From: Legionella erythra | GTDB taxonomy: Bacteria; Pseudomonadota; Gammaproteobacteria; Legionellales; Legionellaceae | Direction of reading: 5' to 3' | Assembly: GCF_001467615.1 (NCBI RefSeq) | Contig: NZ_LNYA01000034.1 | Coordinates: 163,085-227,084 of the forward strand | DNA length: 64,000 nucleotides | In this document: piece after piece, positions 16,386 to 24,126 of the stretch | Numbering within the stretch: the stretch's first letter is position 1 | Layout: each line of letters opens with the position of its first letter | Notes under the pieces: generated by a model | What the model was told of the DNA's origin: nothing | Databases searched by the model: none | What the model saw: only the letters and a program-made list of their open reading frames with translations | Position numbers and translations under genes: made by a program

Positions 16386-16417
16386 TCATTCATCCATATT
16401 AAAGTCGATTTCATAAG

Positions 16418-16550
16418 TTAAGATTTTAACATGCGAAGACCGCTTGCAATGACAATAAGCTCACTGATTTCATGAGCTAACACTGCTATTGGCAATGTAA
16501 AATATCCAGTTACAGCTCCAATCAGATAAGGGGTTGACCAAGGTGACAGT
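16418..16550 (-). pseudogene. C-terminal fossil of a P-type cation ATPase
   Basis: On the minus strand about 40 residues read as the last membrane helices of a P1-type ATPase: YLIGAVTGYFTLPIAVLAHE, ISELIVIASGLRMLKS, stop. A stop codon blocks the frame immediately upstream and no other part of the gene is present. It is a deletion remnant, lying between the DUF302 gene and lvrR. It is not a piece of the nearby cadA, whose end reads ANGLRLL in different context. Confidence 0.75.
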
Positions 16551-16606
16551 TATACTAAATTGGCCACTGGATAACAGTTAGGCAAGACGAGGTGAATAAA
16601 AATGTT

Positions 16607-16867
16607 TTAAACCAATAAATCCTTAGCAACATAATCAAGTCGTTCTCCATAAGGATCATCCGTTAAACAAAGCAGCCAAGACGCCGCGACTCGTAATTCC
16701 TTAGACAAGACCATGGCCTCCTCCGGCCCAGGACTTCTCGTACCCTGCTCCCAATTCCCAATCCTAGCAGCCCCTAATCCAGTCATCTCAGCCAAAACTT
16801 TAATCGTCAACCCATTCGCTTTTCTAGCCTGCGTAATCCTACTACCAATAATTTTTTTCATATTCAT
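16607..16867 (-). CDS. lvrR: LvrR, XRE-type repressor of the conjugation region
   Basis: The 86-residue protein is a phage-type repressor with one XRE helix-turn-helix (about 8-62: ITQARKANGLTIKVLAEMTG, LGAARIGNWEQGTRSPGPEE). It is divergent from lvrA, the arrangement known for lvrR in Legionella genomic islands, where the block controls the neighbouring type IV secretion genes. An in-frame ATG six bases downstream is an alternative start. It probably binds the repeats in the lvrR-lvrA gap. Confidence 0.85.
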   Translation of the reverse strand: MNMKKIIGSRITQARKANGLTIKVLAEMTGLGAARIGNWEQGTRSPGPEEAMVLSKELRVAASWLLCLTDDPYGERLDYVAKDLLV

Positions 16868-16880
16868 TTAGGTTCATTTG

Positions 16881-16988
16881 CTATCAAACGGAAATACCCC
16901 ATTGACTCTAAAAAGCGCCTATTTACAATGGGTTATCAACAACACATTTCGTGTTATTGATTGATACTAATTGAAATCATTTGATAGT
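16881..16988. promoter_or_regulatory. lvrR-lvrA divergent control region with inverted half-sites
   Basis: CTATCAAA (16881-16888) near the lvrR end is mirrored by TTTGATAG (16980-16987) near the lvrA end, and AACAC/GTGTT form a smaller repeat at 16941-16955. TTGATA at 16961 with GATAGT 16 bases on is a weak promoter for lvrA that would overlap the right half-site. The sites are seen; binding by LvrR is inferred. Confidence 0.45.
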
Positions 16989-17033
16989 GCAAGTGCTGTT
17001 TTTAGCGGTGCTTATAAAGGATGAAATATAGAA

Positions 17034-17936
17034 ATGGGATTTTTGTTTGTTAATACTGATGAATTATCTGCACTGATGGGATTGCCTTATATTCAGCAAT
17101 CCGCCTATTTGCTAGGGATTCGTCCTTATATGGATCGTAATACCTTTCTGGTAGGTGTTAAGCGTAAAATCAGCTATCAACAGCTTGCTGAAGCCCTTTA
17201 TGTTGAACCCCACCAAGGTTTTGAACATTCTGGTAGCCCAAGTCGTCCACAATTACGCCGTATCATCTATGCGCTTGAACGCGCTGGATTAGTGGAGATC
17301 AAATCTATTGGAAAACAACTCATTTTAAAATGCTTATTAGCCAATTCGGATTTGTCTGCTCAAAATAAACCCGACACAAACCCGACACATCAACCCGTCA
17401 CAAACCAGAACGATAAAAACAATATTAAAACATCAAGTTACGACAAAAAATATCAAAAGCCCAGCACAGTTCAAAACACAAAACCCGACACACCTCATAA
17501 CTCCAAAGATCGTTTTATTTTTTTAAAGCAGCAATTTGAAAAATTTTGGTCTCTTTATCCTTTAAAACAAGATCGAACTAAAGCCTGGCGTGAATTTGGT
17601 TATCTACAACCAGATGAACAGATGGTCGAACAAATACTAACTGGCCTGCAAGCCCAAATTAACAACCGTGAAGAAATGGAGTTCATCGGCGAGTGGCTAC
17701 CGAACTGGAAATACCCAGCTACCTGGCTTTCACGCAAATGTTGGAACGATGAATTACTTACCTTAAAAACCCAAGAGGAGCAACAAAATGAAGCCAATCA
17801 AGTGCGTTTTCGAAAAAAATCAGCAACAGATATCCTTACTGAATCCTGCAAAGATGCAAACTTCGATTTCGACTTTGATGAACCATCAGACTCAGGAAAC
17901 AACATCCTCTCATTCGACCACACCAGAGTACGATAA
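17034..17936 (+). CDS. lvrA: LvrA
   Basis: The 300-residue protein opens the lvrABC block. The N-terminal part (1-100) looks like a winged-helix domain (ISYQQLAEALYVEP, RPQLRRIIYALERAGLVEIK). A Pro/Thr/Asn/Lys linker follows at about 105-155. The C-terminal part has FEKFWSLYPLKQDRTKAWREF and WKYPATWLSRKCWNDE, a pattern I associate with phage lambda O-like replisome organisers. That suggests LvrA could bind DNA at an element origin or promoter. Its role in Legionella islands is not established. GGATGAAATATAGAA precedes the ATG. Confidence 0.8.
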   Translation: MGFLFVNTDELSALMGLPYIQQSAYLLGIRPYMDRNTFLVGVKRKISYQQLAEALYVEPHQGFEHSGSPSRPQLRRIIYALERAGLVEIKSIGKQLILKCLLANSDLSAQNKPDTNPTHQPVTNQNDKNNIKTSSYDKKYQKPSTVQNTKPDTPHNSKDRFIFLKQQFEKFWSLYPLKQDRTKAWREFGYLQPDEQMVEQILTGLQAQINNREEMEFIGEWLPNWKYPATWLSRKCWNDELLTLKTQEEQQNEANQVRFRKKSATDILTESCKDANFDFDFDEPSDSGNNILSFDHTRVR

Positions 17937-17940
17937 GCGA

Positions 17941-18300
17941 ATGGATACGCTGTTTATGCGACTTGCAGCAATTTATGGATATCTGTGGGTCTCGACTTAC
18001 AGCAACCCTAGTTTTCTCGAACTCTCAAAGCGTGAATGGTCAGAGAGCTTAAACGAGTTTGACAATCAAGTGCTGAAACTTGCTTTAGAACAAATAAAGA
18101 AGAAGCTAGCTGTTCCTCCTTGTCTGCCGATTTTTTATGAGTACTGCACCAACATTCAAAAAGGCATCCAAGCTCGTCAAGAAGCTCTTAAACAAAAAAC
18201 TGAACCGCATGTCCGTACCGATCCCCAAGTCGTCCAAATTCATATCAACCAAATGAAAGACTACCTCTTTAAAGAAGCTAAGGAGAAAACATCATGCTAA
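17941..18300 (+). CDS. lvrB: LvrB
   Basis: The 119-residue helical protein contains LFMRLAAIYGYLWVSTY and LSKREWSESLNEF, which resemble the helicase-loader-like P proteins of phages. Together with LvrA it may form an O/P-like pair (inference). ATG 17941 is four bases after the lvrA stop. An in-frame ATG at 17788 has a stronger AGGAG and would add 51 residues overlapping lvrA, so a longer product cannot be excluded. The end overlaps lvrC by seven bases. Confidence 0.75.
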   Translation: MDTLFMRLAAIYGYLWVSTYSNPSFLELSKREWSESLNEFDNQVLKLALEQIKKKLAVPPCLPIFYEYCTNIQKGIQARQEALKQKTEPHVRTDPQVVQIHINQMKDYLFKEAKEKTSC

Positions 18301-18521
18301 TTCTAATCCGCCGTATGGGCGAAGAAATTTACATTGATAAAGGCAGAATCAAAGTACTTCTGATCTCTGAAAATGAAGGACTAATCAAATTAGGTATAGA
18401 CGCTCCAAAACATGTTGATGTTGAACGTAAAGAGGTCTTTATCCAAAAAGCAATGGAACAACATGCCCTGGCTCAAAAATTACGGGATAAATCCACAGAA
18501 TCAGGAGTCAATAATGATTAG
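18294..18521 (+). CDS. lvrC: LvrC, CsrA-family RNA-binding regulator (CsrT class)
   Basis: The 75-residue protein is a CsrA paralogue: MLILIRRMGEEIYI, then IKVLLISENEGLIKLGIDAP and DVERKEVFIQ give the five strands and C-terminal helix. The RNA-contacting residues at both ends of the sheet (Arg in LIRR and the VERKE region) are kept. CsrA proteins bind GGA motifs in mRNA leaders. CsrA-like genes tied to Legionella conjugative elements have been described as csrT. It overlaps lvrB and pilL, so its level is coupled to the conjugation operon. Confidence 0.92.
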   Translation: MLILIRRMGEEIYIDKGRIKVLLISENEGLIKLGIDAPKHVDVERKEVFIQKAMEQHALAQKLRDKSTESGVNND

Positions 18522-18927
18522 AAAATATCTATTTTGCGGTTTTGTTTTATGTAGTCTAAGTGGTCAGGCAGCTAATATAACCCAAGTCAGTCGCTATGCC
18601 ACGGTCAACAATCAACCTTTGGCTGCTCAGATTAATCCATTGAAAACCGTTCAACAAATTCATTTTCCTGAATCCATACAGACTATTGGGGAAGCGGTGA
18701 ATTACTGGCTTCGTTATTCAGGGTATCACCTTGCCCCCAAAGAAAAACAAAGCGAAAGCCTACAACAAGTATTTAAACAACCACTGCCGCAGGTTAGCAG
18801 AAATTTAGGCCCTTTAACGATTACAGACGGGCTGACGGTGTTGGTCGGTCAGCATCTATTCAATCTCAAGCAGGATGACCTGTTAAGAGAAGTCAATTTT
18901 AGTCTGATAGCAAGGAGAGCAGGATGA
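18514..18927 (+). CDS. pilL: PilL-like conjugative element protein (PFGI-1 class)
   Basis: The 137-residue exported protein has a signal peptide ending at GQAA and the family pattern VSRYATVNNQPLAAQ, VQQIHFPESIQTIGEAVNYW, LRYSGYHL, then PQVSRNLGPLTITDGLTVL. This is the N-terminal domain of PilL in PFGI-1-type integrative elements. ATG 18514 has GGAG upstream and overlaps the lvrC stop by eight bases. It is the first secretion gene of the cluster. Confidence 0.82.
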   Translation: MIRKYLFCGFVLCSLSGQAANITQVSRYATVNNQPLAAQINPLKTVQQIHFPESIQTIGEAVNYWLRYSGYHLAPKEKQSESLQQVFKQPLPQVSRNLGPLTITDGLTVLVGQHLFNLKQDDLLREVNFSLIARRAG

Positions 18928-19508
18928 AAAAATATTTGGATGCCAAATGGCTTAGTCTTCTTTTGTTAAATGGATTGCTGGTTGTATTCGTTTGTGTAAA
19001 AAGCCAACCCTCTCTTGAGAACAATAAATTTAATACGCTGGATGAGCGATTAACCACCATACAAAAACAACTCAATCAACCTATTGAACAACCGGATTTC
19101 TCGCCTATCACCCAAAACCTAAAACAATTGGGAGCTTTCATTCAGCAACTACAAAACAAGGACGATTACCAAGTAGGTGAAATGTTTACGACTGAACAAA
19201 TTGCTATTAAGAAACAACTTGAAGGCATTACTGATTTGTTGCGTCATCTGGATGAGAAAAAACAACCTGTCAAAATGCTTCCTGAAAGCCAACTGCCCTT
19301 TAAGGTCTTGAGTATAGATAGTATCCAAGAAGTTTCTGTTGCCTCTGCTTCCTACCATTATAAAACCCAAGCATTGGAAAAAGGCGATTCCTTAGCCGGA
19401 TGGACTGTCTTTGAAATCGATTTTGCCAAGCAAACCATAGAATTTGAGAATAATGACAAAGCGCATGTGCTGGTTCATCTAAGTCAACAAGGGGTGAGTC
19501 ATGCTTAA
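18924..19508 (+). CDS. hypothetical conjugation protein with membrane anchor and coiled coil
   Basis: The 194-residue protein has one N-terminal membrane segment (LSLLLLNGLLVVFVCVK) and then a Gln/Leu-rich helical region likely to form a coiled coil. A C-terminal strand-rich domain holds LPFKVLSIDSIQEVSVASAS and LAGWTVFEIDF. It overlaps pilL by four bases and the next gene by eight. No family is recognised. Position suggests a periplasmic scaffold part of the transfer apparatus. Confidence 0.75.
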   Translation: MKKYLDAKWLSLLLLNGLLVVFVCVKSQPSLENNKFNTLDERLTTIQKQLNQPIEQPDFSPITQNLKQLGAFIQQLQNKDDYQVGEMFTTEQIAIKKQLEGITDLLRHLDEKKQPVKMLPESQLPFKVLSIDSIQEVSVASASYHYKTQALEKGDSLAGWTVFEIDFAKQTIEFENNDKAHVLVHLSQQGVSHA

Positions 19509-20322
19509 GCTGTCCACACTGACAATTGGACTATTCTTGGGACAACAGGCAATTGCCGGTTTGTATATCCCAGGTATTGTCACTCCACCTATGCAAAGTG
19601 CTGATAATGCCTTGACGAAAGCAGGTCTGGCTGAATTTCATGATGAAGTCATCGAAGGCAAAGATTTTCAACTTAACGACTTACAAAAGCAGGAAGCTAA
19701 AGCCTGGGGATTAAGTGAAGCAGAAGAAAAACGCTATCTGCAATTAATGCAAAGTAGAAGCGGTATTTACTACAAAGATCTGCGTATGACACCCGTTGAT
19801 ATTCTTGGACTAAATGCCAAGAATGATGCTGAACGGGCGCATTTCGCTGAACTTGCTGCTCTTCAAGAAGCCCAAAAGGTTGCGCAAAACATAGCCTGGA
19901 ATAATGCCTTTTACAAAGCCTATAACCAACTCTTTAAAGATGTGCCTGTAGTCGGTGATTTTGATCCATCTCCTTACTCTCCCTATGCACATCAACCCAT
20001 TCAATTAAAAGAGGGTGAATCGCTCTATTTCTTTATAAGACCAGATGACGCTGTAACCACTATTTTACTGCAACTGATCGATGCTATTAGCCATACACCA
20101 AATACAAGACTCAACCTGCTCTTTCTGGATATGGACAATAGCGCCATTCAACTTTGGGCTAACAAACATCAAATCCCTATCCATTTGGTTACCAATCAGC
20201 AAATCACACTGAACCCAGGAAGCCAACAATATGAAGGATTAAAACTAGACAAGAAACAAACACCTCTCCTCTTACTGGCCAATGGCAAAACCTCACAAAT
20301 TGTCGATTTAGGGAGATTTTAA
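19501..20322 (+). CDS. integrative element protein, TIGR03759/PFL_4693-like
   Basis: The 273-residue exported protein has a signal peptide (ending near QQAIAG). The family segment AWGLSEAEEKRYLQLMQSRS, then YYKDLRMTPVDILGLNAKND and AERAHFAELAALQ, is what I recall for TIGR03759. The C-terminal half has thioredoxin-fold-like strands (LNLLFLDMDNSAIQLWANKH). It is a periplasmic component specific to GI-type conjugation systems. It shares a TAATG junction with the next gene. Confidence 0.82.
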   Translation: MLKLSTLTIGLFLGQQAIAGLYIPGIVTPPMQSADNALTKAGLAEFHDEVIEGKDFQLNDLQKQEAKAWGLSEAEEKRYLQLMQSRSGIYYKDLRMTPVDILGLNAKNDAERAHFAELAALQEAQKVAQNIAWNNAFYKAYNQLFKDVPVVGDFDPSPYSPYAHQPIQLKEGESLYFFIRPDDAVTTILLQLIDAISHTPNTRLNLLFLDMDNSAIQLWANKHQIPIHLVTNQQITLNPGSQQYEGLKLDKKQTPLLLLANGKTSQIVDLGRF

Positions 20323-20753
20323 TGATTAGGATTTTGCTATTGCTGTTAGTCACTTTAAACGTTCATAGCATGAACGTGATTCCTTTAACTCTGTCACAAA
20401 GTGATGCGTCTTTGAGACTTAATCTGTCTAGCCCGATAGGTGTACCAGCAAAAAGCAAAGCCACTGTAGGCAAAGTAAGCCATAAAAAATTGGATACAAA
20501 TTTATTAAACATGGCCTTATTTGTCATAGGTGTGGATAAAGAATCCATCAAATGGTTAGAACAACATCAAGAGAAATTAAAATCCATGCAAGCTACAGGG
20601 TTCATCACCAATGTGAATGACTTTGAAACCATTGTAGCCTTGCAAGAAAAATTCAAATTGCCATTACTGCCCGTCAATGTTGATCCACTGCTGAATTATA
20701 TCCATGAACAGCATTACCCCTTAATTATTGCTGAGGGGGCTGTATGGCAATAA
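20322..20753 (+). CDS. integrative element protein, TIGR03765/PFL_4695-like
   Basis: The 143-residue exported protein has a short signal peptide and then a C-terminal domain with NMALFVIGVDKESIKWLEQH, LKSMQATGFITNVND and EQHYPLIIAEGAV, the pattern of the PFL_4695 family. This is a periplasmic component found only in PFGI-1-type elements. Its start reuses the A of the upstream stop, and its end overlaps the next gene by ten bases. The exact biochemical role is unknown. Confidence 0.8.
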   Translation: MIRILLLLLVTLNVHSMNVIPLTLSQSDASLRLNLSSPIGVPAKSKATVGKVSHKKLDTNLLNMALFVIGVDKESIKWLEQHQEKLKSMQATGFITNVNDFETIVALQEKFKLPLLPVNVDPLLNYIHEQHYPLIIAEGAVWQ

Positions 20754-21376
20754 AACAATATTCAAGACAAATGACCTTGCAATTAACATTGGTTCTCTTT
20801 CTGGGTTGGTTAGCGTTGATTATCTGGGCTGTAAGTCAATGGCTGCTTCATGGCTACCCATTTGCCTTTGATAAGGTCAATGTCCTCGTAAATACTCAAA
20901 GAGAAGCCATCACCCCTGTCTATCAAGGTTCACTACTGGCAACCCTACCCTTAGATGCTAAACCTAGCTGGACGTTAACCATTCCCTATTTAAACAAATT
21001 AGCCATTAACGACTTTGCAGCAGACTTACTCGAAAAATCGCAACAGTTTTTCCAACTGGTTTTATTAAGCAGTCAATGCCTGTTAATTAAACTCATCATT
21101 TTATTCGCTGCCATGCCTTTATTTGCCCTGACCATGGTTGCAGGTCTGGTTGATGGTCTTAACCAAAGAGCAATACGCACCGCTTGTTTAGGCCGTGAGT
21201 CATCTTATGTCTTCCACAGGCTTAATCACTATTTAAAAAAACTGCTGGTGATTTTACTCATGCTCTGGCTTGCCCTGCCTGTCAGCATCACTCCGGCTTA
21301 TGTCTTTGTTCCTATCAGTTTATTGATGGGTTTAATGGTGGCCATGACGGCCAGTCGCTTTAAGAAGTATCTATAA
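20744..21376 (+). CDS. integrative element membrane protein, TIGR03747/PFL_4697-like
   Basis: The 210-residue inner-membrane protein has four hydrophobic segments: near 10-35, near 105-130 (LLSSQCLLIKLIILFAAMPL), near 165-185, and at the C-terminus. RAIRTACLGRESSYVFHRLN between them matches the family's conserved cytoplasmic loop. It overlaps its upstream neighbour by ten bases. It is a conserved but uncharacterised part of GI-type systems. Confidence 0.82.
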   Translation: MAIKQYSRQMTLQLTLVLFLGWLALIIWAVSQWLLHGYPFAFDKVNVLVNTQREAITPVYQGSLLATLPLDAKPSWTLTIPYLNKLAINDFAADLLEKSQQFFQLVLLSSQCLLIKLIILFAAMPLFALTMVAGLVDGLNQRAIRTACLGRESSYVFHRLNHYLKKLLVILLMLWLALPVSITPAYVFVPISLLMGLMVAMTASRFKKYL

Positions 21377-21385
21377 GGAGAAACC

Positions 21386-21712
21386 ATGAAACGATTACTT
21401 TGCCTGACCTTAATGATAATAAGCCTGCACAGCTGGGCGAATAACCCTGATTTAAATGAAACACTGGTGCGCATCATTAACCAGATTAACGCCATCATGC
21501 CCCTGCTTGATGAAGCACAAACACAGATAACACCCAATGCCCATATCCAATTACAAATTGAAGGATTTGAAGATGTCCAAGGCCAACATCATGCAGGCTT
21601 AAGAGAAGATTTACTGAATATTCGCAATGGCCTGATTGATTACATCAACCAACCCATCATTGCACCACGCAAGATCAAGTCCTTGGAAATGGACTTTGTG
21701 AGGAAACCCTAA
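21386..21712 (+). CDS. RAQPRD-family conjugative element protein
   Basis: The 108-residue exported protein has a signal peptide ending at SWA and a helical core: NETLVRIINQINAIMPLLDE, AQTQITPNAHIQLQI, then LREDLLNIRNGLIDYINQP. This corresponds to TIGR01690 (RAQPRD). It is likely a small periplasmic protein assisting pilus assembly. AAGGAG precedes the ATG; the stop codon shares a base with the next start. Confidence 0.82.
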   Translation: MKRLLCLTLMIISLHSWANNPDLNETLVRIINQINAIMPLLDEAQTQITPNAHIQLQIEGFEDVQGQHHAGLREDLLNIRNGLIDYINQPIIAPRKIKSLEMDFVRKP

Positions 21713-21978
21713 TGAGTAAAGACGAAATAGCCAGGATGTTTGCCACTACCTTTAAACAAGCAAGCAATAACATATCGGCACAAGTCTTTTCCGGAAGTAT
21801 CCGCTTTATTGCCATTGCCCTGGTGATATTGGCGGTGATGTGGTCTGTCAACCACATGATGGACGCAGAGGAAAAACAACAACATGGATACTTACTGCGT
21901 CTGGGTTCTCGGCTCATCAGATTAGTGATTGGTCTGATGATCTTCATTCTGGTTTTATTTGTTAAGGAGACAACATGA
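21712..21978 (+). CDS. DUF3262/TIGR03758-like membrane protein
   Basis: The 88-residue protein has two hydrophobic helices (FIAIALVILAVMWSVNHMM and LIRLVIGLMIFILVLFV) and a short acidic and basic loop, as in the PFL_4701 family. It is a small inner-membrane part of the transfer channel, possibly pilin-like or TraQ-like. Its end overlaps the following gene by four bases (ATGA). Confidence 0.8.
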   Translation: MSKDEIARMFATTFKQASNNISAQVFSGSIRFIAIALVILAVMWSVNHMMDAEEKQQHGYLLRLGSRLIRLVIGLMIFILVLFVKETT

Positions 21979-22340
21979 AAACAATGCTTCGCTCTATCTA
22001 CCTTGGTGCAATCAATCTCTTTTATGCCCCTGTGCTATTAGCAGACAACTGGTTCCCTAAAATTTCCGATGCGGACAACATCGGGGACGGCTCTAAAAGC
22101 ATGATGACCGTGACAGGGAATTACGTCAAACAAGGTCTTGGTTTATTGCTCTTCATTACCGCGGTCGTAACGTTTATTAAATTCATAACCACAGTACAAC
22201 ACGGTATTGAAGAGTCCAAAAAGAACGAAGGATCCATGGTGGCCTTCGGTACTTTTGCCGTAATGGGCATCACCTATTTGGCCATTAGCATTGCTTCTGG
22301 TTATGTGGGTTACACCATGATTACCAAGTTCAAAATATAG
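21975..22340 (+). CDS. pilin-like protein, DUF2976/TIGR03745-like
   Basis: The 121-residue protein has a signal peptide (ending near VLLADN), a short mature N-terminus, and two membrane helices (GLGLLLFITAVVTFIKFI and VAFGTFAVMGITYLAISIAS) joined by a charged EESKKNEGS loop. This is the hairpin layout of VirB2/TraA-type pilins and matches PFL_4702. It is the best candidate for the conjugative pilus subunit. GGAGACAAC precedes its ATG. Confidence 0.82.
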   Translation: MKTMLRSIYLGAINLFYAPVLLADNWFPKISDADNIGDGSKSMMTVTGNYVKQGLGLLLFITAVVTFIKFITTVQHGIEESKKNEGSMVAFGTFAVMGITYLAISIASGYVGYTMITKFKI

Positions 22341-22351
22341 GAGGTGAAACC

Positions 22352-22714
22352 ATGAGTCAGCCTTCTTCGCGCCATCTATCACATGACTTCCCAGCCTGGA
22401 AAGGCTTAAGTCTTCGTGAATTGTTTTGGATTGTTATCACCACAACCCCAGCAACTACCCTGTTATTCATTCTCTTAGGGATAACGATTGGGTTTCCGCT
22501 GGCCTCTGGCTGCATCGGTTTTGTGATTGGATTCATTCTGTCTATTACCGTTTGGCCTAAAGGAATTTCCCGCATCAAAGCAGGCAAACCTTATGGTTAT
22601 GTGATGAAGAAAACGATTCAGTGGATGGTGCGATTAAGGCTCAAACATTCACCTTGGATTCATTATCAGGGAAATTGGCAAAAGAATAAATCTGTTGGAG
22701 AGCCGTATGTTTAA
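22352..22714 (+). CDS. DUF3487/TIGR03750-like protein (TraL/VirB3-like)
   Basis: The 120-residue protein has an N-terminal FPAWKGLSLRELFWIV segment, two adjacent hydrophobic helices (about 30-70) and a basic C-terminal half. This is the VirB3/TraL layout and the pattern of DUF3487. GGAGGTGAAACC gives a strong ribosome site. It would anchor the VirB4-type ATPase at the membrane. The end overlaps the next gene by eight bases. Confidence 0.8.
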   Translation: MSQPSSRHLSHDFPAWKGLSLRELFWIVITTTPATTLLFILLGITIGFPLASGCIGFVIGFILSITVWPKGISRIKAGKPYGYVMKKTIQWMVRLRLKHSPWIHYQGNWQKNKSVGEPYV

Positions 22715-23363
22715 CTACTGGAAAAAAATCGACAGCTTACAACACCACAATCGTTTATTACTGGCTTTTGTCGGTGTGTTATCAATCATCGTCTTGGCAT
22801 TAATTATTAACCTGATGACCATGCCTAAACACTATGAGTTCTGGCTTAGTCCTAATATGGCTGCTAATGGCGGTTTAATGAAAGCAAGCGAAATACCGAA
22901 CGAATACGTGCAAGGATATGTGACCTCCCTAATGCCGACACTCTACAGCTGGTCTAATAAGGGCAAAGAAGAATTCAATCAAAACATTAAAGCCTTTCAT
23001 TATTACTTCACACCACGCCATGAGCAGTTACTTCGTGAAACTCTGGCAGCTTATAAAAACGCTCAGCTCTTTGACCGTACTCAAGTAGCAAGCCTCTATC
23101 GCTTTATGGAACCGCAAGATATTAAAAAAATTGGTCCCGATACCTGGGAAGTCAAACTGATACTACGCATTACGCAAAGGCTCAAAGATAATTCTGCCAT
23201 GGTCATTGCTGACAAAGTAGTGGCTTATCACCTTCGCGTGGTCAAACTCAACCTGTCACGTCTCCATAACCCTTTCCAATTAGCCCTGGATGGCTACACC
23301 CATCCTGAAGAACGTTTACAAGATTTACTGGCCGACACGGAGGAACACCATGAAACTCATTAA
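22707..23363 (+). CDS. VirB8/TraE-like protein, DUF2895 (TIGR03746)
   Basis: The 218-residue protein has a cytoplasmic N-terminus, one membrane helix (LLLAFVGVLSIIVLALIINL), and a periplasmic domain beginning EFWLSPNMAANGG. That domain has the KAFHYYFTPRHEQLLRETLAAY segment of the DUF2895 family, related to TraE and VirB8. The ATG at 22707 is chosen over an upstream in-frame TTG because GGAG fits it. It would help nucleate the channel. Confidence 0.82.
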   Translation: MFNYWKKIDSLQHHNRLLLAFVGVLSIIVLALIINLMTMPKHYEFWLSPNMAANGGLMKASEIPNEYVQGYVTSLMPTLYSWSNKGKEEFNQNIKAFHYYFTPRHEQLLRETLAAYKNAQLFDRTQVASLYRFMEPQDIKKIGPDTWEVKLILRITQRLKDNSAMVIADKVVAYHLRVVKLNLSRLHNPFQLALDGYTHPEERLQDLLADTEEHHETH

Positions 23364-24126
23364 AATTAGCCTATTTGCCCTGGGCTTTGCTGTGATGCAC
23401 TTAAGCTATGCCCTGCAAAGCGAACATCTGGTTTGGGAAAAAGTCCCTTTAACGATTGAGTTACCTATTAATAAAGAAAGGTTAGTTCAATTTCCCCAAG
23501 CTATTAAGGTTATTGATCAACAACTGAGTGCCAGCCTTGATATTCTGAAAGTCAAAGGCAGTTTGTATCTTAAAGCTAAGGAATCCTTCAAAGATTCTCG
23601 TTTAATTGTCCAATTATTGCCTGAAGGTGAAGTGGTTATTCTTAACCTTAATGCCAATGAAAAAGCAATCAACACCACGCCGATTGAAATTCTGATTGAT
23701 GATCCCAAAACCAATCATAATGCAGGAGCCAGTCAGTATGAATACAACGCTATTCAATTAACCCGCTTTGCCATTCAAGCCTTGTATTCACCTGAGCGTG
23801 TCAGAGAAATTCCAGAAGGAATTTATCGCTCACCCATGCAAACTAATAAAACCATCCCTTTGTTTTACGGTGCAAGTATTGAAGCTCATCCCCTGGCTTC
23901 ATGGCGTGGAGGCAATCTCTATGTCACCGCAGTCGATTTAAAAAACTTGCTCAATAAGCCTGTGAAGCTGCAATTCACCAAACTTATGGGGCATTGGCAA
24001 ACCGCCAGCTTTTACCCTAGAAGCGAACTGCCACCAGGCAATCAACATGAAAGCACCACTGTCATTTTAGTCTCTGATCAACCTTTTGCAGCAGCACTCA
24101 CTCAACATGCGAGGTATAGCCGATGA
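23350..24126 (+). CDS. TraK/VirB9-like protein, DUF3438 (TIGR03749)
   Basis: The 258-residue exported protein has a signal peptide ending at SYA and then beta-rich segments: HLVWEKVPLTIELPINKERL, VQFP, IEILIDDP. A long C-terminal domain carries RVREIPEGIYRSPM and IEAHPLASWRGGNLYVTAV. This agrees with PFL_4704, the TraK/VirB9 counterpart of the outer-membrane core. ATG 23350 has GGAGG upstream. It overlaps both neighbours. Confidence 0.82.
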   Translation: MKLIKISLFALGFAVMHLSYALQSEHLVWEKVPLTIELPINKERLVQFPQAIKVIDQQLSASLDILKVKGSLYLKAKESFKDSRLIVQLLPEGEVVILNLNANEKAINTTPIEILIDDPKTNHNAGASQYEYNAIQLTRFAIQALYSPERVREIPEGIYRSPMQTNKTIPLFYGASIEAHPLASWRGGNLYVTAVDLKNLLNKPVKLQFTKLMGHWQTASFYPRSELPPGNQHESTTVILVSDQPFAAALTQHARYSR

